Assembly (NCBI GenBank): GCA_017883025.1
Contig: JADGOH010000057.1
Span: 1-34,339 of the forward strand
DNA: 34,339 bases
Source: Acidimicrobiales bacterium
Lineage (GTDB): Bacteria; Actinomycetota; Acidimicrobiia; Acidimicrobiales; RAAP-2
Direction: 5' to 3'
Below, piece by piece: positions 29,787-34,339 of this stretch. The notes under the pieces are model-generated. The model was not told where the DNA came from and ran no database searches. It saw only the letters and a list, made by a program, of their open reading frames with translations. How positions within the stretch are numbered: the first letter of the stretch is position 1; each line of letters begins with the position of its first letter. Made by a program: the position numbers and the translations under genes.

Positions 29787-30215
29787 TCAGCCCGGGTCCG
29801 GACCCGGCGTCCGGACTCGTTGGAGCAGTCCGGCAGCGGCGCGCCAGCCCAGCAGGCCGAGCCCGACGAAGGCCAGGGCGACTCCGATGAAGGCTCCCGC
29901 CACCCCCTGTCCCGAGGCCGCCCGCAGCACCATGGCCACCGCCACGCACACCGGCCAGACCACCACGCCGGTCGGTACCACTGTCGCCGGACGGCGCCAG
30001 GCCCGTGCCGCCACCCACCCCACGGCGAGCCCGACCAGGAAGGGCCAGAGGGTGCGAGCGACACCGGCCACCGACTCGCCCTCGGTGTGCGACGACCGGC
30101 CGAGGACCACGAAGGCCCCCAGCCACACGACGTCGGCGGCGACGGCCACTGCCGGCTGCGCCCGGCCGGCACGCAGCCAGTCCGTCCGGCCCGGTCCCGA
30201 GTCCTCGACGAGCAC
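29787..30215 (-). CDS. DUF3054 family membrane protein
   Basis: A 142-residue integral membrane protein. The motif VVWLGAFVVLGRSSHTEG, followed by TLWPFLVGLAVGW, identifies DUF3054 (D...F...GR.SH, PFL.G). Four hydrophobic stretches are visible: about 20-40, 55-72, 83-101 and 109-128. Function unknown. The frame is open further upstream, but I start at the GTG at 30215, which lies four bases after the SDR stop and gives the usual family length. It forms a two-gene unit with that SDR. Confidence 0.82.
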   Translation of the reverse strand: MLVEDSGPGRTDWLRAGRAQPAVAVAADVVWLGAFVVLGRSSHTEGESVAGVARTLWPFLVGLAVGWVAARAWRRPATVVPTGVVVWPVCVAVAMVLRAASGQGVAGAFIGVALAFVGLGLLGWRAAAGLLQRVRTPGPDPG

Positions 30216-30219
30216 CGCG

Positions 30220-31038
30220 TCAGCCGTCGCGCATGCCCGGGTGCACCTTGGCCAGCATCGGCAGGAGCACTCTGCGGGGCGACAGCCAGGCGGCACGCGC
30301 ACTGACGCGATTGGGCAGCCCGGGGATGACCACGGCGCGGTTGGCGTCCATGCCGTCGACGCCCGCCTTCGCCACGTCGGCAGCCGACTCCCAGAAGAAC
30401 TGGGGCATCAGCGTGGCCACCTCCTCGGGGTCGAAGCCGGCGGCTTCGCCGAACCCGGTGTCCACCGGGCCGGGGCACAGGACGGTCGCCGTCACGCCGT
30501 GGGGGCGGAGCTCCACCCGGATGGCATGGGTATAGGAGAGGACGAAGGCCTTCGACGCGCCGTACCCGGCCTGGCCCGGGATCGGCTGGAATGCGGCGGT
30601 CGAAGCGACGTTGAGGACGCAGCCGCTCCGGCGCTCGACCATGCCCGGTGTGAACAGCGCGCACAGATGGACGACGGCCTCGACGTCGGTGCGGACCATG
30701 GCGATCTCCCGGTCGGGGTCGGCCCGGTAGACGGTCCCGAGTGTCGAGAACCCGGCGTTGTTGACCAGGACGTTGACCTCGAGGCCGAGCTCGGCCACCC
30801 GGCCCGGCAGTGCGCTGCGGGCATCGCTGTCGGTCAGGTCGGTCGGGAGGACCTCCACCCGGACCCCGTGACGGGCGGCGAGCCCTCCGGCCAGCTCGAG
30901 GAGCTTCGTCTCGGACCGGGCCACGAGGGTGACACCCAGGCCTCGGGCGGCCAGCAGGCCGGCGATCTCCTCACCGATGCCGGAGGAGGCTCCGGTCACC
31001 AGGCACGTGCGGTCGGGGCGGGGTGCGGGCAGGCTCAT
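30220..31038 (-). CDS. Short-chain dehydrogenase/reductase (classical type)
   Basis: A 272-residue SDR with TGASSGIG (15-22), LVNNAG (91-96), S146 in NVASTAAF, Y159 and K163 in YGASKAFV, and LCPGPVDTGF. The C terminus extends into LSPRRVLLPMLAKVHPG, a basic amphipathic tail seen in SDRs related to the DltE/YqjQ group, often membrane-associated. I start it at the ATG at 31038 because the conserved fold begins ten residues later; the frame is open 44 codons more. The substrate is unknown. The DUF3054 gene follows after four bases. Confidence 0.9.
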   Translation of the reverse strand: MSLPAPRPDRTCLVTGASSGIGEEIAGLLAARGLGVTLVARSETKLLELAGGLAARHGVRVEVLPTDLTDSDARSALPGRVAELGLEVNVLVNNAGFSTLGTVYRADPDREIAMVRTDVEAVVHLCALFTPGMVERRSGCVLNVASTAAFQPIPGQAGYGASKAFVLSYTHAIRVELRPHGVTATVLCPGPVDTGFGEAAGFDPEEVATLMPQFFWESAADVAKAGVDGMDANRAVVIPGLPNRVSARAAWLSPRRVLLPMLAKVHPGMRDG

Positions 31039-31091
31039 GGGCCCGAGCGTACGCCCCCGCCCGCGCGGTGCGTCCGGCCGCGGCGGCTGCG

Positions 31092-31565
31092 TCAGCGTGC
31101 GGGGCCGACGTGGTCGACCGGCCGCTCCTCGATCCACCGCAGGTGCAGCTCGCGCCGGGCGATCCGCCATCCCTCGGGCCCCCGTCGGTACCGGTCCCGG
31201 TAGCGCAGGTACCAGGCCGAATCGGTGCCCTGGCCCCCGCCGACGACGGTACCGGTGTCGGGTCCGGTCGCCCTCAGGTGGTGGGCGACCCCGGTCACCT
31301 CGCCGGTGGCCACGTCACCGCTGACGGCGTAGGTCGCCGGTCCCACCCGGTGGTGGGTCGCGTGGTACCGGGCCAGTCCGGACGGGATCCGCGACAGCGC
31401 CGGGCCCCCCGATCGGCAGATCGTCGGATCCGGCCCGCGGGTCACGTCCGGCACCCAGAGCTCCCCGTCCCCGGTGAACAGGGCGGCGAACGCCTCGCCG
31501 TCGAGGGCGTCGACCGCCGCCGCATACCCGAGGGACAGTGCGCGGAGCGCGGCGTCGTCGGTCAT
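31092..31565 (-). CDS. SnoaL-like / NTF2-fold protein
   Basis: A 157-residue protein of the cone-shaped NTF2-like fold: an N-terminal helix pair (ALRALSLGYAAAVDALDGEAFAALF) followed by LWVPD, a central HATHHRVG segment and the strand-rich end GWRIARRELHLRWIEERP. Members are polyketide cyclases, dehydratases or ring-hydroxylating dioxygenase small subunits; no catalytic assignment is possible here. The ATG overlaps the stop of the LLM oxidoreductase gene by four bases (ATGA), so the two probably act in one pathway. Confidence 0.85.
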   Translation of the reverse strand: MTDDAALRALSLGYAAAVDALDGEAFAALFTGDGELWVPDVTRGPDPTICRSGGPALSRIPSGLARYHATHHRVGPATYAVSGDVATGEVTGVAHHLRATGPDTGTVVGGGQGTDSAWYLRYRDRYRRGPEGWRIARRELHLRWIEERPVDHVGPAR

Positions 31566-32452
31566 CCTGGCGCCGACAGGCCGAACCGGGTGGCGAACGC
31601 CGACACCTCGTCGGCCAGGCCGTCGAGATCCTGGCTCATCGACGTGGACAGCAGCATGCGGTCGATCCCGGCGGCCTCGGCCGCGGCCACCTCGTCCTCG
31701 GTGGTCGTCGGCAGGTACCCCGACACCGACAGCTCGATCGCCGCGGGGTCGCGTTCGGCGGCCTCGGCCGCCTCGCGCATCTGCCCGATGCGCAGCGCCA
31801 GGTCCCCGGGCGACAGGCCCAGCGGCTGGAAGCCGTCGCCCAGCCGCCCGGCCCGGCGGGCTGCGGCCTCGCTGTGCCCGCCGATGTGCAGCGGCACCCC
31901 GCCGGGGCGCGCCGGCTTGGGGAACGAGTGCGCATGCTCGAACCGGACGAACTCGCCCGAGTACGCCGCTCCCTCGGGGCCGGAGTCGGCCCACAGCACC
32001 CGCATGGCCTCGATCGTCTCGTCCATCCGGCGGCCCCGCGTCCTCGGGTCGGCCCCGGTGGCCCGCAGCTCCTCCTCCATCCACCCGACCCCCAGGCACA
32101 TCCGCACCCGGCCGTGCGCCAGGACGTCGACGGTGGCGATGCGCTTGGCCAGGACGACCGGTTGGTGGTTGGGGACGACCAGGACGCCGGTGGCCAGCGT
32201 GATCCTGTCGGTGACCGCGGCCAGGAAGGCCATCAGGTCCAGCGGGTCGGGGATCCGGCAGTCGTCGGGCAGCGGCATCCTCCCCGACGGGGCATAGGGG
32301 TACGTGCTCGTGTAGCCGGAGATCACCACGGCGTGCTCGACGAGCACCAGCGACTCGAACCCGGACGCCTCGACATGGCGCGCGAACACCGTCATCCACT
32401 CGGGGTCGGCCGTGGCCCCGGTGCGGACGGGCGGGATGATTCCGAACTCCAT
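31562..32452 (-). CDS. F420-type LLM-class oxidoreductase
   Basis: A 296-residue TIM-barrel enzyme of the luciferase-like monooxygenase class, in the subgroup usually annotated as F420-dependent. It opens with MEFGIIPP and carries TDRITLATGVLVVPNHQPVVLAKRIATVDVLAHGRV (81-116), GVGWMEEELRATG (121-133) and PLHIGGHSEAAARRAGRLGDGF. The ATG at 32452 has AAGGAG (32460-32465) seven bases upstream. Deazaflavin use is inferred from the family; no F420 genes are in the window. Coupled to the SnoaL-like gene. Divergent from the dimethylformamidase-like gene (230 bp). Confidence 0.9.
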   Translation of the reverse strand: MEFGIIPPVRTGATADPEWMTVFARHVEASGFESLVLVEHAVVISGYTSTYPYAPSGRMPLPDDCRIPDPLDLMAFLAAVTDRITLATGVLVVPNHQPVVLAKRIATVDVLAHGRVRMCLGVGWMEEELRATGADPRTRGRRMDETIEAMRVLWADSGPEGAAYSGEFVRFEHAHSFPKPARPGGVPLHIGGHSEAAARRAGRLGDGFQPLGLSPGDLALRIGQMREAAEAAERDPAAIELSVSGYLPTTTEDEVAAAEAAGIDRMLLSTSMSQDLDGLADEVSAFATRFGLSAPG

Positions 32453-32612
32453 GACGTCGCTCCTTGGTGCCGCCGCGTCGCCCGGTGCTCCACGCCCCGC
32501 GCCCGGCTGCCGCCCGAGCGTACGCACGGCCGGACCGCGGTCGCCACGATGGTGCCCGACGGGGATCCGGGCACGGGGCACGGGTGACCTCCCGGCACCC
32601 GGTCCGCGTCGG

Positions 32613-32618
32613 TATCGT
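32613..32618 (+). promoter_or_regulatory. Possible -10 (TATCGT) of the dimethylformamidase-like gene
   Basis: TATCGT fits TANNNT and would start transcription near 32625, just before a long inverted repeat. No convincing -35 is visible. Confidence 0.3.
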
Positions 32619-32627
32619 GGATCGATC

Positions 32628-32671
32628 CCCTTCGGCCGGGACCCACCCAAGTGGGTGCTCGGGCCGAAGGG
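32628..32671 (+). promoter_or_regulatory. Leader hairpin covering the ribosome-binding region
   Basis: CCCTTCGGCC (32628-32637) pairs perfectly with GGCCGAAGGG (32662-32671). Inside, ACCCAC (32641-32646) pairs with GTGGGT (32651-32656) over a CCAA loop. The right arm contains GAAGGG, the only Shine-Dalgarno-like sequence before the ATG at 32683, so folding would hide it. Confidence 0.6.
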
Positions 32672-32682
32672 CACGACACTCC

Positions 32683-34339
32683 ATGAGCAGAACCGGCGCC
32701 CACAGTCCGAAGCGACATCCGGACACCACCGGCGGGACCGACGGGGACGGGCGGCGCTCCACGATGAGCCGACGCCGGTTCCTGGGATGGACCGCGGCCG
32801 GGGGTGTTGCCGCCGCGACCGCGGTCGTGGCCATCGAGGCCGGCGGGACGGGTTCCCACCGGACGACGGCTCGGGCCACGACGACGACTGGGACGCACGG
32901 ATCGACCACGACCACGACCACCCGGCCCCCTGGAGCGCAGCTCACCAACGTACAGGGCGTGATGCTCCCCACGTCGCCGGCGATCATCGCCGAGAACGCC
33001 CGCACCGGTGATGCCTGGTGGGTGACGACGTCCCAGGCCGCGGGTGACATCGAGGGCTTCACCGACCGGGTGAGCGCACAGGTCGGCGACACCGTGACCC
33101 TGCGGGTGAGCACCAAGGCCCCGTCGTTCCACGTCGAGGCCTACCGCATGGGCTGCTACCAGGGGATCGGTGCCCGGCGGGTGTGGACGTCGGCGGAGGT
33201 GCCCGGTGCGCGCCAGGCGCCGCCCGTGCTCGTCGCGCCCACCAACACCGTCGAGTGCCAGTGGACCCCCTCCCTCCAGGTCGTGGTCGACGCCACGTGG
33301 CCGCCCGGGGCCTACCTGCTCAAGCTCGTGGGATCGGGCGGCGAGCAGGGTCTCGTCCCCTTCTGCGTCCGCGACGACACGTCCAACGCGGCGATCCTCG
33401 TCATGCAGGGAGTGACCAGCTGGCAGGCGTACAACCGCTGGGGCGGCTACTCGCTCTACTTCGGCAACAAGGGCGGAGCACAGACCTTCACGCAGTCATC
33501 GGGCGGCGGCTCGTATGACGACCGCGCCCGTGTCGTCTCCTACGACCGGCCCTACAGCCATGACTGGGCGTCGGGGGCGGCGGACTTCGTAGGCAACGAG
33601 TTGCCCGTCGTGTTCCAGGCCGAGCAGCTGGGGCTCGACGTGTCGTACTGGACCGACGTCGATCTCCACGAGCGTCCCGAGGTCCTCCCGAACCACCGGG
33701 CGCTGGTCAGCCTCGGGCACGACGAGTACTGGTCGGCCGCCATGCGTGCCAACGCCCAGACGGCGCTGCAGCAAGGTCTCAACATCGCCTTCCTGGGCGC
33801 CAACGCCTGCTACCGGCAGATCCGCCTCGAGCCGTCGGCGCTCGGTCCCGACCGGCACGTCGTCTGCTACAAGTCGGCGGCCGAGGACCCGATGACGGGC
33901 AAGGACGATGCCGTGGTGACCGTGAACTGGGACCAGCCGCCCGTGTCGAGCCCCGAGTCGACGCTGACCGGCGCCATGTACCAGGACATCGACGCCGAGG
34001 CAGACATGGTGATCACGGACCCGACCTCGTGGGTGCTCGCCGGCACGGGGCTCACGGCCGGCCAGCACCTCCCCGGCGCCGTACGTGGCGAGTTCGACCG
34101 GTACGTGCCCGGGCCGTCGGCACCGGCCGACGCCGACGTGATCGCCCACTCACCCATTCCCAACCGTCGCGGCAACTACTCCGACGTCACCTGGTTCACG
34201 GTGGCGGGCGGCGGCGGCGTCTTCGACAGCGGGAACGCGTCGTGGGTCGGTCAGTTGGCGGATGCGCCGCTGATCCCACCCAATGTCCTCCAGGCACCGG
34301 AGCCCGGGGTGACCGAGCATCTGCAACGGATCATGCTCA
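32683..34339 (+). CDS. Tat-exported N,N-dimethylformamidase large-subunit-like protein (5' part)
   Basis: The frame is open to the window end; 552 codons are present. A twin-arginine signal (TMSRRRFLG at 27-35, then a hydrophobic Ala/Gly/Val stretch) indicates export of a folded protein. A Thr-rich linker follows (about 65-85). The mature part matches the large-subunit family of N,N-dimethylformamidase: DAWWVTTSQAAGDIEGFTD, FHVEAYRMGCYQGIGARRV, YDRPYSHDW, ADFVGNELPVVF, DVSYWTDVDLHERP, LVSLGHDEYWS and FLGANACY. Whether members outside the true DMFase hydrolyse amides is unknown. An in-frame ATG at 32764 is an alternative start. Exported location differs from cytoplasmic DMFase. Confidence 0.85.
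   Translation, partial: MSRTGAHSPKRHPDTTGGTDGDGRRSTMSRRRFLGWTAAGGVAAATAVVAIEAGGTGSHRTTARATTTTGTHGSTTTTTTRPPGAQLTNVQGVMLPTSPAIIAENARTGDAWWVTTSQAAGDIEGFTDRVSAQVGDTVTLRVSTKAPSFHVEAYRMGCYQGIGARRVWTSAEVPGARQAPPVLVAPTNTVECQWTPSLQVVVDATWPPGAYLLKLVGSGGEQGLVPFCVRDDTSNAAILVMQGVTSWQAYNRWGGYSLYFGNKGGAQTFTQSSGGGSYDDRARVVSYDRPYSHDWASGAADFVGNELPVVFQAEQLGLDVSYWTDVDLHERPEVLPNHRALVSLGHDEYWSAAMRANAQTALQQGLNIAFLGANACYRQIRLEPSALGPDRHVVCYKSAAEDPMTGKDDAVVTVNWDQPPVSSPESTLTGAMYQDIDAEADMVITDPTSWVLAGTGLTAGQHLPGAVRGEFDRYVPGPSAPADADVIAHSPIPNRRGNYSDVTWFTVAGGGGVFDSGNASWVGQLADAPLIPPNVLQAPEPGVTEHLQRIML

Noticed and set aside
29792-29807. The palindrome CCGGGTCCGGACCCGG as an operator or terminator
   Set aside because: It lies within the 3' coding end of the DUF3054 gene and is explained by GC-rich codons. 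It could fold, but nothing else supports a role.
1-34339. CRISPR arrays, insertion sequences, prophage genes or defence islands
   Set aside because: No regularly spaced repeats, transposase, integrase or phage-like genes were seen. Base composition looks even except for short regulatory AT-rich patches.

Overview
This 34.3-kb, very GC-rich window comes from a free-living actinobacterium. Three things show this: mshA (the first step of mycothiol synthesis), a nickel superoxide dismutase (SodN) with its maturation protease (SodX), and an F420-type LLM oxidoreductase. The rex-hemA-hemC-cobA-hemD-hemB-hemL order, many GTG starts and a tRNA gene without encoded CCA fit as well. I lean to class Acidimicrobiia, but that is inference.

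Left part (1-14.6 kb): the end of a geranylgeranyl-reductase-like flavoprotein is followed by a long run of minus-strand genes. Read in the direction of transcription they are sodX, an RsiG-like c-di-GMP-binding anti-sigma protein, an XRE regulator, mshA, a YbjN protein, proC, rex, hemA, hemC, cobA, hemD, hemB, hemL and a one-pass membrane protein with a Pro/Ala-rich linker. The hem genes cover the C5 route from glutamyl-tRNA to uroporphyrinogen III, plus the siroheme/B12 branch enzyme. Many joints are 1-8 nt stop/start overlaps, so translational coupling is likely. sodN is divergent from sodX.

Middle (15-24 kb): a WHG-type TetR regulator, a DksA/TraR zinc-finger protein, a SufS-like class V aminotransferase, a beta-propeller lipoprotein, a GNAT enzyme, an unusual tRNA-Lys(UUU) and an ArsC-like protein. 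Next comes an RsrR-type Rrf2 regulator, divergent from an NAD(P)-binding (NmrA-like) protein across a perfect 12-1-12 palindrome, and then an ABC-F ATPase.

Right part (23.7-34.3 kb): a four-gene catabolic operon (extradiol-type VOC dioxygenase, SDR, FAD aromatic hydroxylase, truncated FAH-like protein) lies opposite a TetR regulator, with a well-formed promoter and operator-like palindrome between them. After it come two further SDRs, a DUF3054 membrane protein, an LLM oxidoreductase with a SnoaL-like partner, and the start of a Tat-exported N,N-dimethylformamidase-like protein that leaves the window.

The most interesting signal is a possible sigma/anti-sigma circuit. An RsiG homologue carries one perfect and one near-perfect copy of the c-di-GMP signature. 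Two intergenic sites, 13.6 kb apart, share the layout GCTCAAG-N15-RCCGATAC, which resembles WhiG/FliA (sigma-28-type) promoters. Both point into the 3' end of an opposing gene, so they may make small or antisense RNAs. A second theme is redox control: Rex, an RsrR-type Fe-S regulator, NiSOD and mycothiol synthesis all occur within about 12 kb.
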